This document shows, piece by piece, positions 22,748 to 34,064 of a DNA stretch of 64,000 bases; position 1 is the first letter of the stretch; every line of letters begins with the position of its first letter. The notes beneath the pieces are model-generated. The model searched no databases, was not told where the DNA came from, and was given only the letters and a program-made list of their open reading frames with translations. The position numbers and the translations under genes are program-made. Source of the stretch: Haliclona indistincta (taxonomy: Eukaryota > Porifera > Demospongiae > Haplosclerida > Chalinidae); contig OZ024790.1 of the NCBI GenBank assembly GCA_964017065.1, forward strand, positions 3,404,631-3,468,630, in the 5' to 3' direction.

Positions 22748-24741
22748 TTAGTCAGCCAAAGTAAATTCATTTAACACTATTTCTCCATTCTCACGAGCCT
22801 GGTCTGTTGTAAATAGTACATAAAACAATGTAAGTGCATATAAAATGTACCGGCTTGTTCATTAGCACACTGATCCTGATCATCGGTCCTTTGTGTCTCA
22901 GATTCTACAGTAGTTAACAAAGTAAAGTTATTTCTGATGGTTCAGAACAAGTATTCATGATTATTACATGTATTATGACACGTACCAGACCACACAAATG
23001 GATCAACTGCCCATTTTGGTGCATTTGGTGGAGGCTTGCTAGCCGATGCTGTCCCTATATTCCTCTGCTTATGAGGAGTGACTGACTCTTTTCCTTCCAT
23101 CTTTTTTTCATATCTTTTGTCCAATTCTTTCATCCATGAATTCAGTTCTGAAATAATTATTGCAACCAAAATAATGATGATACTGAGCTGAAGTTTATTA
23201 CGTTCAGAGCGCCATGTTAATTTGTGTAGAATGATTTTCTTCCCGGTTTCCTCGTCGTCTGACTCTTCAGTCATGTAATCAACTGTCAGTAGTTCAAAAT
23301 ACTGTTGCTCATTCTTAGTTAGCACACTCTTCCTCCTATCAAAGGCCTAGAATTATTATTATAATTAAATAAACAAAATCTGCACATGTAATTATACTAT
23401 TTTATAACGTACTCTTTGCTTTCTCTGCCTGTACTTAGCCTTCTTACGGCAGCCCTCCTCATCATCATTCTTTGTTTGTCTTCTTAGAGACTCATACTTC
23501 CTCCTTACAGCCACTATAATTTTAGGCTCACGTAGTAATTGTTGTCATTTAGATTAGCTCACAAGTCACAATCTCTTTGTCGTAATCATCCGGCTTCATC
23601 GCTTCTTCTATGAGTGTTTCAATTACTCTTTTATTGTAGCTTGATGATTGGCTGAATTTAAAAATCGTCATAGCAAGCAATGATAATGCTGTAAACATTG
23701 TAATTTTGTGGTAACTTATAATTTTTGTGAATTTCGCATGTATGTTTTGATTTCAAAATTAAAATTAACCGATTTAGCCAATGACTTGTATAAATTATAG
23801 GGTATAGCAACCAAAAATCAATCTTACTGAATTAGCAAATTAGAGAGTGATGTTTACACAGCAAAAAATAAAATTATGGTAGTACCATTCGTCAGGGTTT
23901 ATTTTGTTTGGTAGTGCCTCGTGAAGTTTACTGATTCGTTCCTATGTCATAATACATCACAATGTAAAGCTAGTATCATGGTTATAATTATGTTTACAGA
24001 TAACGCTCTCTTGACCATTTTCTTCCTTGGCCTTTTTGTTGTGGTGTTGCCTTCAGTCGACTGAGAATGTTTTAACATTTCTAGTTCATGCCTCATCATA
24101 TCCTGCTGTTCCTATAATAAAATAATATTACAATCTATCAACATATTAAAATGCTGATACCATTATTTGCTTCATGCTTTGAAACATTTCGTCCATTTTT
24201 TTCTCCAGATAATGAAGCTGAGTACTGGGCATGTCATCCTGCAGCAAACAATATTTATTTTGACTCGTAATTTATGTATTGTTCATGATTCATACAGTTA
24301 CTGTTTGATGATGGTGATGAGTCTGAGGTGACGTATCAATCTGAATAAAATGTGTTGAATGTAACTATGTATGAGTAGTCCTTGCATGCATGTTCACCTC
24401 GTTTATACGATTTAGTCGTGCACTGTGTAAGTCATGATGTCGCATGATTTGACCTGGGCCAGGTGAGATATCAACTGGTGGGTACATGACTGACTCATTC
24501 TAAAATAGAATCACAGCAAATACAGGTCAACTAAGTGTGTACAGTAGATTATTAATGATACCGGTGGAATTCCACATGGCGGAGAAGTTCCCAGGCTAGA
24601 ATGCCTGCTGCCACGGTGAGGAGTGATGACATCTCCTGGGCCATAGGTTGGTGTGCCGCCGCTATAATGTCCTCGCGATCGGTATCGTGGTGTGCCACCG
24701 TCACGGTCATAAAATGACCTTGGACTATACTCTGCTGCCAT
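22748..24741 (-). CDS. CACTA accessory protein (second gene of the EnSpm element)
   Basis: At least ten short exons with GT-AG borders can be joined on the minus strand: 24562-24741 (MAAEYSPRSFYDRDGG...), 24398-24499, about 24305-24341, 24162-24240, about 24000-24112, about 23890-23940, two or more between 23420 and 23690, 23220-23345 (YFELLTVDYMTEESDDEE), 22986-23148 (PPNAPKWAVDPFVW), 22852-22905, and the last ending at the TAA 22748-22750. Features are an arginine/glycine-rich N-terminus, a coiled-coil segment (LHYLEKKMDEMFQSMKQIM), basic KRPRKK and RRKYESLRRQTK tracts, and a conserved acidic-to-tryptophan block. It resembles proteins paired with EnSpm transposases in cnidarians and sponges; DNA binding is inferred. 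It diverges from the transposase gene with only about 80 bp between start codons. Confidence 0.72.
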
Positions 24742-24820
24742 ATTACTGGTGAAGCTTAGTTGCAGCTGATTAGTACACGTGATTTAGCATGTGCTGCTAC
24801 ATATTTTTAGATTGATCGTG
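24742..24820. promoter_or_regulatory. Divergent promoter between the two CACTA genes
   Basis: Only 79 bp separate the accessory-gene ATG (24741, minus) from the transposase ATG (24821, plus). The interval holds a CACGTG-like site (acacgtga, about 24775). A shared bidirectional promoter is inferred; no TATA box was resolved. Confidence 0.55.
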
Positions 24821-27800
24821 ATGTCTTCGAATTCCTCGAGCTCAAGAAATAAGAGAGTGCGCTGTCCCCATTGTGATGAGTTCTTGTCGCGGTCTTCCTA
24901 CTACCAGCATAAGCAGTTGTACTTCGATGAGACTTTACAGAAGTGGAAAGACAATCGTCATGATGATGCCATCCCTGAAAGTAAAAGGCTGCGCGGCCCG
25001 GCTTTATCCAGTTTGGTCTCCTTCGAGTTCTCACCTAACTGTGGACCGTCAGGTTCTCTATTTGTTTGTGTTGAGCTACTTAGTTAGCTACTTAATTCAA
25101 TTGCTAGTTTTGATAAGCTTGCTTGTACTAAGTACTGCTCCTTGTATTCACTACTTAAGATGCAACTTAGCTCAAGTGCTGTTATTGTACCTTAGTTACC
25201 ACAGGTGATATTTGCGAGGATACAACTCCAATTGACAATAGCTATCTGATTGATAGTGACCTTGAAGAAGCTGATTCAGAAGATGAATTTAACCCAGAGG
25301 TACATACTTACCTTGAAAATCACATGATGGGGGTAATAATTTTTTTTATAGCAGGTACATGTACATGTACAGGATAGTGGTGTTGAGCTAGTCTGTGATA
25401 CAGAGGATGAAGAAGAGTATGAGCCAGTGAGGCAAGATGATGACTATGCAAGGCCTATTAAGGTGTTTCTTCTGTTTATTTTCTTGTGGCAATCTCTTTA
25501 TCATATATCCGATTCTGCTGTTTCTTTCTTTTTATCTTTCATGGGTCGCTTTCTTCAGCTTCTTTCTCGATGGCTTGGACTAAAACCCCTGGCTCTTTTA
25601 GCACAGAAATTCCCAACTACGATGCATCGAGCAAATAAGGAACTTGGTCGTTTAGGCGACAAATTCCGTAGGTACGTGACCTGTCAGCAATGTCACAAAA
25701 TATACAATTTAAAGGATTGTACGACTAAGAGTCCAACAGGTGTAAAATCATCTCTCACATGTGATTTCTCGCGATTTTCAGATCACACTCAAGCAAGAAT
25801 GCGTGCTCCTTGTGGTGCACTGCTATTGAAAAAAGTACGCAGCTCAAAAGGTACCGAATGCCTGGCACCTTTTAAAACATTTTGCTACCAGAGTGTTTTA
25901 AGTAGCTTAGAAACTCTGTTAAATCGTGAAAGCAACTTAGAGTTGTGTGAAAAGTGGAGAACTAGAGAAATCAATGAAAATGCATTTAGAGATGTATATG
26001 ATGGGACTATGTGGAAGCATTTCCTAGTTGATAACGGTGACGGGCTCCCTTTTCTAGCTGAGCCTTTTCATTATCTCTTAATGCTCAACTGTGACTGGTT
26101 TCAGCCTTTTAAACATACTCAATACTCTGTTGGTGTATTATATTTGGCTTTAGAAAATCTACCACGAGAGGTAAGATTCAAGAGAGAGAACATCATAATA
26201 GTGGGTCTGATACCTGGTCCTACTGAACCATCTAAAACTATCAATTCTTATCTGCGGCCATTAGTTGATGAATTAAAACGCTTGTGGGAGGGTGTTACTC
26301 TAACACTCAAAGGAAGACATAGAGTAGTACGGGCTGCTATCTCTTGTTTAGCATGTGACGTTCCTGCAGCTAGAAAACTAGGTGGCTTCTTAGCACATAA
26401 CTCTAAGTTTGGTTGCAGTAGATGTTTAAAAGAGTTTCCCAGATTATTTGGTCAATATCCTGACTATTCTGGATTCACAAAGGAAAACTGGGAAGTTCGA
26501 TCACATGCAGTGCATGTTTGGTATGCTTCGAAACAAAAAGATGCTAAAACAATGGAAGAAAGGAGGGAAGTTGATGAGAGTATGTATGGTGCTCGTTACT
26601 CTCTACTGTACGAGCTTCCGTACTATAATGCTATCTCTACGTGCATAATTGATCCAATGCATTGTCTATTTTTAGGCATTGCTAAACGAGTTTTTAAGGT
26701 ATGGCAGAATGAGAAAATACTAACTGATGACAATCTAAAGGAAGTGCAGTCAAAGGTTGATGCATTTTGTTGTCCGCAAGACATAGGGCGAATTCCCTAC
26801 AAGCTGGCTTCCAACGCTTCGGGTCTTAAAGCCGACCAATGGAAAAACTGGACAATGTACTTTTCCTTGTATGCTCTAAAGGGTGTAATACCTCACAGAG
26901 ACTATGCTTGTTGGTTGATGTTTGTTAAGCTGTGCAGAATTATATGTGTTAGGGAGATCAATAAATCTGATTTAAAAACAATTGATGAGCTTACTGAAAC
27001 CTTTTGCAAAAAATTTGAATCCCTGTATGGGAAAAAGTCACTAGCACCCAATTTGCATTTACTTGCCCATCTCACAGATTGCATTAGAGACCATGGTCCT
27101 GTATATGCATTTTGGTTGTATTCTTTTGAAAGGATGAATGGCATTTTGGGAGCATTTCAAACCAACAATCACGCTGTTACAATCCAACTGATTAGGAAAT
27201 TTAATAAACTGCAGGATGTAGCAATAGACCAGTGGCCAGACGACATAAAAGAAGAGTTTGCTGATAATTATACTAAAGTCACGTTTTATAGAAAAGGGAT
27301 CCTTGTCTGAAACATTTAGGTCAGCTAGTGATTTTCAAGCCCTGCCTCCAATTATGGAATCAGCATTCGATGATGAAGCATTAGAAAAAATAAGACCCGT
27401 GGTACAGTCAGAAAAAGGGGAATGCTCCTTTGATATAGGCAGACTGTTCATAAAATGTAGTGCAGTTGCTTTCACCGGAAGCATTAAACTAGCAACTAAC
27501 GATTCGCACTATCAGCACTGCTCAAAAGTATTAATTGGAGACAAGCTTGTAGAAATTAACTTTTTTGCACAGTGTAATGTGTGTTGTGATGAAGGTAAAG
27601 TTGAGAAATATTGGCTGGTAAACTGTACTGCATATCTTGAACACCAATGCAGGTGCTGGTATGGAAATCCAACGCAGGTTTGGAGTAATGACCTAACTTC
27701 TTCCGGTAGCAGATACTATCTCATAAAAGATATTAAAAATAGAGTGGTATATGTAAATACACAAGTTAACTTTGGACGCCACATTGGAGAAGATAGTGTT

Positions 27801-27830
27801 TTAATTGTGGCTCCCATTCCACTAACATGA
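24821..27830 (+). CDS. CACTA/EnSpm transposase (Transposase_21, Tnp2 type)
   Basis: Three exons join in phase: 24821-24980, 25205-25299 and 25373-27830, about 900 codons. The N-terminus has a C2H2-like finger (CPHCDEFLSRSSYYQH). An acidic linker and FLWQSLYHISDSAVSFFL follow, then a CxxC module (VTCQQCHKIYNL) and the core with DGLPFLAEPFHYLLMLNCDW, VGLIPGPTEPSKTIN, CIIDPMHCLFLGIAK and an FERMNG motif (about 27130). One frame break occurs at about 27297, where GGG should be GG; the C-terminal part then reads in the other frame to 27830 (VVYVNTQVNFGRHIGEDS). Apart from that it looks intact and is the best candidate for an enzyme that moved this element. Confidence 0.9.
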
Positions 27831-27837
27831 ATTGCTA

Positions 27838-29510
27838 ATGTGGCTCGCTACCAGACTTGCTCCAATCCCTTTCCCTCTTTCGCTAGCTAGCTAGTGACCT
27901 GTTTAATTCGTGGTTATTAGCTGGTATTGGTCCACTCCTTTTCCCTCATTCGCTAGCTAGCTAGCTAACTCCCTTTCCCTCTTTCGTTAGCTAGCTAGTG
28001 ACCTGTTTAATTCGTGGTTATTAGCAATTCTTGCTCCACTCCCTTTCCCTCTTTCGCTAGCTAGCTAGTGACCTGTTTAATTCGTGGTTATTAGCTGGTA
28101 TTGGTCCACTCCTTTTCTCTCATTCGCTAGCTAGCTAGTGACCTGTTTAATTCGTGGTTATTAGCAATTCTTGCTCCACTCCCTTTCCCTCTTTCGCTAG
28201 CTAGCTAGTGACCTGTTTAATTCGTGGTTATTAGCTGGTATTGGTCCACTCCTTTTCTCTCATTCGCTAGCTAGCTAGTGACCTGTTTAATTCGTGGTTA
28301 TTAGCAATTCTTGCTCCACTGCTTTCCCTCTTTTGCTAGCTAGCTAGTGACCTGTTTAATTCGTGGTTATTAGCAATTCTTGCTCCACTCCCTTTCCCTC
28401 TTTCGTTAGCTAGCTAGTGACCTGTTTAATTCGTGGTTATTAGCAATTCTTGCTCCACTCCTTTTCCCTCTTTCGTTAGCTAGCTAGTGACCTGTTTAAT
28501 TCGTGGTTATTAGCAATTCTTGCTCCACTCCCTTTCCCTCTTTCGTTAGCTAGCTAGTGACCTGTTTAATTCGTGGTTATTAGCTGGTATTGGTCCACTC
28601 CTTTTCTCTCATTCGCTAGCTAGCTAGTGACCTGTTTAATTCGTGGTTATTAGCAATTCTTGCTCCACTCCCTTTCCCTCTTTCGCTAGCTAGCTAGTGA
28701 CCTGTTTAATTCGTGGTTATTAGCAATTCTTGCTCCACTGCTTTCCCTCTTTTGCTAGCTAGCTAGTGACCTGTTTAATTCGTGGTTATTAGCAATTCTT
28801 GCTCCACTGCTTTCCCTTTTTGCTAGCTAGCTAGTGACCTGTTTAATTCGTGGTTATTAGCTGGTATTGGTCCACTCCTTTTCCCTCATTCGCTAGCTAG
28901 CTAGTGACCTGTTTAATTCGTGGTTATTAGCAATTCTTGCTCCACTCCCTTTCCCTCTTTCGCTAGCTAGCTAGTGACCTGTTTAATTCGTGGTTATTAG
29001 CAATTCTTGCTCCACTGCTTTCCCTCTTTTGCTAGCTAGCTAGTGACCTGTTTAATTCGTGGTTATTAGCAATTCTTGCTCCACTCCCTTTCCCTCTTTC
29101 GTTAGCTAGCTAGTGACCTGTTTAATTCGTGGTTATTAGCAATTCTTGCTCCACTCCCTTTCCCTCTTTCGTTAGCTAGCTAGTGACCTGTTTAATTCGT
29201 GGTTATTAGCAATTCTTGCTCCACTCCCTTTCCCTCTTTCGCTAGCTAGCTAGTGACCTGTTTAATTCGTGGTTATTAGCTGGTATTGGTCCACTCCTTT
29301 TCTCTCATTTGCTAGCTAGCTAGTGACCTGTTTAATTCGTGGTTATCAGCAATTCTTGCTCCACTCCCTTTCCCTCTTTCGTTAGCTAGCTAGTGACCTG
29401 TTTAATTCGTGGTTATTAGCTGGTATTGTTCCACTCCTTTCCCTCTTTCGCTAGCTAGCTGGTGACCTGTTTAATTCGTAATTCTTGCTCCACTCCCTTT
29501 CCCTGTTTCA
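27838..29510. repeat. Minisatellite, about 23 units of ~69 bp
   Basis: Each unit has a constant half (gctagctagctagtgacctg followed by tttaattcgtggttatta) and a variable half of two main types, gcaattcttgctccactccc or gctggtattggtccactcct. The two types alternate irregularly. Repeats are 95-100% identical. The array starts about 10 bp after the transposase stop codon and runs to the 3' subterminal region, all inside the CACTA element. Confidence 0.95.
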
Positions 29511-29939
29511 CTACCTCACATCACTGTCCGTGTACATGTATCTAATATTTATTGTGATATGCTTTTAACTTAAAGGTAAGAGTGTGTTGATTAAATACTG
29601 TCCTTACTGACTACTGCTCTTCTCAGTCTTACAGACCAGTACCATTGGATTGGGGAAACTGCTTTCATCATTATTTCAACGGAGTGTTTAACCCTTTCAT
29701 TTTCACACTTTATTTTTTTATTTTAACCGGCTTTTCTTAAAGCCACAAATAATCAAAAGATCAGCTTAAAAATAATATTATAGTTGTAAGGAGTTACAGA
29801 GGATCATAATTGCTTCACTTATACCTGCAGATTGAAAAATGATTCAAAAACTTGAGTTAAGTTAGTGTTAATTATTAATACAGGAGTTAAAGTGCACTGC
29901 ATGTGTTCACAAGGATGGTTTTCAACTCTTGTTTATATG

Positions 29940-30085
29940 AGAACTTAGTTTACAAATAGTTAACAAGTCTTTTTAACATATCCAGGGTTTTCAGTTAGTT
30001 TGCAAGTCTTGTAAACAACCGAATTGAAAACCTTTTGTAAACTTATCAAAACTATGAGTTTTTAAATCATGTAAACTAAGCCTTT
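29940..30085. repeat. Subterminal repeat cluster, right end of the CACTA element
   Basis: Copies of TTTACAAAT, TTTGCAAGTCTTGTAAAC, TTTTGTAAAC and CATGTAAAC precede the terminal CTTTTCACACTGTG. They match the left cluster at 18270-18500. Confidence 0.7.
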
Positions 30086-30531
30086 TCACACTGTGTACCC
30101 ATTAAATTGGCGCGCTTTGTACTACTGTTTTAAGCGTTCATATTAGGCGCATGCAGTTAACTACCCGCTTTTCTTGCAGTAACCCGCAATGGCGAAGTAC
30201 TCCAAAACTTGACATGATTGTACTCCGGAAGTGACGTCACGTTTTAATTAACATATTTTCGGTTATACTAAAGTTGTCTATTCTTCGAAGGATCATCTGT
30301 GTTACGATCTATATATTTATTGCAACAATTACAACTGTACATTCAACTTTTGTTTGAATTTACTAGTACTGTAATAGCTCTTATAGTTCCATATCATGCA
30401 TGGTTGTGGTCTCAGAAAACTTGTCAACAGTTTTTAGATGGTGCCTAATTAAAGCTAGTTTTACATGTACTGCATCAAGCATGCTATTATGATCAATGAC
30501 TGAAGGTTGTGAGTCCAATTAAAGGTTCAAA

Positions 30532-30577
30532 ATGAGTGAGTGAGTGAGTGAGTGAGTGAGTGAGTGAGTGAGTGAGT
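30532..30577. repeat. (GAGT)n microsatellite
   Basis: About eleven perfect tetranucleotide units, in the 3' flank of NLR copy 2 beyond the nested transposons. Confidence 0.95.
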
Positions 30578-30734
30578 CCATACCTCCAGTCTCTGCAAAG
30601 TGTGGAATATCTAATAAAGTCTATAGTATCTGAAATCAGAGTCAACAACAGCTAGCTAGGTGGGTATCTTCACTTCCATTTCCTGTTTCAGTCTGTTTCC
30701 TTGATTTTTAGTTCTTTTAGGCTGACCCAGCTAG

Positions 30735-31215
30735 GTTGGGGTTGGAGACGTCTTGTGCATGAAAATTCAGAATACTGACAAGTGTGTGGGTACCAAATCA
30801 CATGATCTTAACAGTTAGGACACTGTGTAACATTTCCTCTAGCACGATCAGTGGTCACGTCAAACTACTGGCTTACTGAGGATTCGCTTTTCAGTAAGGT
30901 CGCAGGATACACAATGTTGAATAAATCAACTTCTGGGCAACAGTAGACAGTAGAAAATTTAATTTTCAGAGTTGCTCGATGGTGCTGAAGAGTGTGTCCA
31001 CCACATGGCTAATGTATTGTCTAACACTTCAATGCATAGTGAACTAGAGCAATTACTACATCCTAATCTTTACAGTGCTGTTCGAACGACATTAGAAGCA
31101 TTAAGGAATCCCACCTGATGTATGTCAGTGCGAGAGCGGTCACATTCGACTGCTAACCTGAGCACCATGTTTGATCACGCTGAGCGGCCTGATGAGCACA
31201 GATGAGTACATTCTA
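30735..31215 (+). pseudogene. Decayed MAIP1/Tim44-like gene copy
   Basis: Homologous to 35441-36238 and 51796-52620. The upstream E-box block survives in degraded form (gggtaccaaatcacatgatc at about 30788). Segments matching the mitochondrial leader, FSELLDGAEECVHHMANVLS and the start of the Tim44-like part are legible at 30885-31110. The copy then breaks up, with a stop (TGA at about 31119) and small indels, and fades at about 31210. It marks the end of an older third unit of the PARP-MAIP1-UHRF1 duplication. Confidence 0.88.
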
Positions 31216-31680
31216 GTGTTGTAAATGTTAACAATAACTAAAACTAAAACCTATTTTTAATTAGTAAGGGTCAAATCATTATTGTTAACAATAACAAACT
31301 ATAACTAATATTATGAGACTGAAATTTACTATAATAACTAAAACTAAAATTTGACTAACATTTTAGTTATTGTAAAGTGATTAAAAATGCAAAAACCAAT
31401 CAGGTGAGACATGATTGATAGCATCTTTTTCATGTGATTGCTGTAATACAACATGTTTCAAGACCTTATCAGGCAATTCTGTTATTTCTATTAAAAAGCA
31501 ACACAGCTCGCTAATACTAATAGCAAGCTAATAACAATAACAATATTTCACAATAACTAAAACTAAAATGTGCTTAATTTTCTTGTTAACAAAGTATAAC
31601 TATAACTAAAAAGACACCAACAATGTTACTTTAACAATAACTAAACTAAAATTAAACCCCATTACTTTTACAACACTAGT
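31215..31680. repeat. Degenerate taacaataactaaaac simple-sequence region
   Basis: Many imperfect copies of aataactaaaactaaaa-like sequence occur on both strands. There is no coding potential. Confidence 0.7.
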
Positions 31681-31689
31681 ACATTCCTC

Positions 31690-32690
31690 ACTCAAGGAGA
31701 CATTTATTATGTTTTATCGGTTTTTGCTTTTAGATGACTGCCTGCTGTATGCATGGCAATTTTTATTTCTTATTTTTTATAATACTTTTATTTTATTTAT
31801 TTAGCAAATTGCATGGACACACACAATAGCAATGCATATACTAATACAAGGTGTGTACCCAAATAAGAATAAACAATTAAGTACAGTGATAATGTAGAAT
31901 AGCATGAGGCGCCAGGTACTTGAGAGAAAGAGGTCAGTAGCCACAACTACAGGTGAATGGTTAGAAGAGGTCAGCCACGAATATAATAATAGTAGAAAGA
32001 TAGAGTCAAACATAGTAGTTATAAGAGGTCAGTAAAGAAAAAGTACAGTATATCGAGCAAGAGGTCAACAAGTACATGCTTGGTAGAGTTTAGAGTTTAA
32101 AGGCGATGAGGGCAAGAACTTTCAATGGAGAGAAAGAATTAGAATAATTGATAGAAGAAGAGACAAAAATAGAGAGGCGTGAGAGAATACTGCCGCTCGA
32201 GTAGAAGGCTTGGATAGAGGAGCAGAAGGAGTAGGAATAAGAAAAGAAGGGTGTCTCATATGTGGCTTCCGAGGCAACGAATTAGACTCAGATTGACACG
32301 GTGATACATGTTGTACCGTTGTGGCGACTCGAAGGACAAGAGAGAGGGAAGTAGAGTGCTGTGGATCATGATTAACAACTACATGTAGGATATCCAATAC
32401 AGTAATGTATTGGATGGAGTGCAGTTGTCTCAGTTATTTAAGATAATCAGGTGTGTAGGCATTTACATGTGCATTGTGCAAGTGCTAGCTGATTTAGAGA
32501 TGCTTATGGCACTTATCCCCCTGATACGACATGTACATGTAGGTGTGGAGGGCAGGCAACATTCGCGGATCGGATTTGTACTGTATTCTATGGGACAAGA
32601 AACTAAAAATGTAACAGTGTATTCTATAACAGTATTACTGTTTTTATAAACTGCAATGTGTTTGTGAAACTGTAAGATTGTCACAAGTAA
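31690..32690. other. Intergenic stretch without a supported gene
   Basis: AT-rich with recurring agaggtcagtag-like words (31930-32070). Short ORFs on both strands show no recognisable domain. Its inverted words (atgtattgg near 32390-32415) are weak. Confidence 0.5.
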
Positions 32691-32821
32691 ACTGCACGCC
32701 TTATAGGGACTTAATTCTCCCTCTGTCATTCTCAGGACATTGTGTCCTTTGCCGGCGTGAATATAGCACCGCGAGTGGCAGCTAAATAAAACGGTTAACA
32801 CAGACTCTGGTCACCAAAAGT
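32690..32821 (+). promoter_or_regulatory. Upstream block shared by the two PARP genes
   Basis: Closely matches 46775-46903 upstream of PARP copy B (cgagtggcagctaaataaa, gtcaccaaa next to the ATG). The conserved proximal region probably contains the promoter and 5' UTR. No classical TATA element is evident. Confidence 0.5.
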
Positions 32822-34064
32822 ATGGCTGCACGTAAGTCGAAGCGAGAGATCATTGTCGAATTTACTCAGTAAGTTAATCTTCTGTTTTAGCTGAAACTGA
32901 AACACCAATATTTCAAAGAGACTGGATGATAGTGATCTATTTTGCAGCAGCTACACTTCTTTGCACGCTGTTTTATGTATCTATTCTATGCTTTCGCTGT
33001 TATGTTGGTGAATGTGGTGACACTGAAGAAGGTCAGTTCGCCATTTTGGTACACTGTAAAACTATAGATACCGGTACAGGGACAGCTCTTTCACTCATGG
33101 TGTGATTAGTACTATTTTATTATACATTATAAATTATATGACAATGATTACATAAACCTTTGTGTTTGCAAGTGCCGGTTTAAGACTATTATAAATTAAT
33201 TGAACATGCATAAACTAAGATTGCCAATCTAGTTATATTATTTTCATATCATTATAGTGCAGGTCAGGAATGGTCATAGACGACACGAGAGTGAAACTAC
33301 ATTTAGTAGTCAGCCAACTGTTGGACAGATTATCGGAGATCTGAATCAGCCAAATACCACCACTGATACCTTTGAAACAGGTCGAGGTGAGGTTATACAG
33401 TAGTATATAAGGTGTTTGTTATCAGCAGATTGTCAATATTTTTTTAGAAGTTCCAGCATTTTGGAAGGAACACTCGTATGAAGAATTTTTGCTTGATCCA
33501 CTTGTTCCAGGAAAAGACGAATTCTGCAAAATTTCTGCACATTTCTTGCAATCTATGTCCGATGTAAGATGTGTTATTAGACAAATTGAGCGCATACAGA
33601 ATAAGCCACTTTGGAGAAAATACATGGACCGTGCAAAGCAAATGATGGAGTATGATCGGGTGTTAGGAGAAAAGGCACTCTTTCATGGCACACGTAACCA
33701 AAAACCTGAAGAAATTTACAAAGGAGACACTAGCTTTGATATGCGATTCTGCCAAAATGGAATGTGGGGTCGCGGAAACTACTTTGCTGTGAATGCATCA
33801 TATTCTAATAAATATGCTCATATTGAGGCTGGTGTGTGCCAAATACTGATGGCCTATGTCTTGACAGGTCGCTCATACAAATGTAATCCTGATTCAAATC
33901 TAACAAAGCCACCTTTCCGCGAAGGTCAAGGAACTCAAGATAATGGTTCAGTTCAACGTCGATATGACAGTGTCTGTGGTAACACTGATGGCTCAATGGT
34001 GTACATCACATATGACAACGACAAGGCATATCCAGCTTATCTGATCACCTATACTGTGTTATAA
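32822..34064 (+). CDS. Membrane-anchored PARP-domain protein, copy A
   Basis: Four exons join exactly in phase: 32822-32831, 32891-33031, 33258-33386 and 33448-34064, for 298 residues. The N-terminus is a short luminal or extracellular tip followed by one hydrophobic segment (WMIVIYFAAATLLCTLFYV, residues about 14-32) and CFRCYVGECGD, so an anchored protein is expected. A linker leads to a C-terminal ADP-ribosyltransferase domain with HGT (LFHGTRNQKPEEIY), YFAVNASYSNKYAH and the final MVYITYDNDKAYPAYLITY. The third triad position, Glu in PARP1, is Val by my alignment, so mono-ADP-ribosylation or loss of activity is expected rather than chain synthesis. It is closest in flavour to the PARP7/11/14 class. 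It is the first gene of the duplicated unit. Confidence 0.85.

Larger units (their letters stand above)
18217..30095. mobile_element. CACTA/EnSpm transposon, 11.9 kb, nested
   Basis: The left end CACAGTGTGAAAAG (18217) and right end CTTTTCACACTGTG (30095) form a 14-bp perfect terminal inverted repeat, extended by tagttt. They are flanked by the 3-bp target-site duplication TAC (18214-18216 and 30096-30098). Subterminal clusters of GTTTACAAG/TTTGTAAAC motifs lie at 18280-18500 and 29945-30080. The element contains a Tnp2-class transposase, a divergent accessory gene, a protein kinase gene, possibly a small extra gene (19070-19770), and a minisatellite. It is inserted just 5' of the YqaJ gene of the outer element. 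Confidence 0.88.
14234..30282. mobile_element. ISL2EU/Harbinger-like DNA transposon, outer element of a nested pair
   Basis: Terminal inverted repeats: the left end starts aatagacaactttattata (14234) and the right end finishes tatactaaagttgtctatt (30282). Similarity runs about 85 bp inward with gaps, including cacttccggagtac on both sides. Genes inside are a THAP/DDE transposase (plus) and a SWIM-YqaJ nuclease (minus), a pairing known from ISL2EU-type elements. Removing the CACTA insertion (18217-30095) leaves an element of about 4.2 kb. It lies 75 bp after the NLR stop codon, and NLR 3'-flank similarity resumes beyond 30282. I could not fix the target-site duplication. Confidence 0.8.

Noticed and set aside
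27838..29510. CRISPR-like array
   Set aside because: The spacers are not unique, units are 69 bp and eukaryotic context with splicing is clear; it is a minisatellite.
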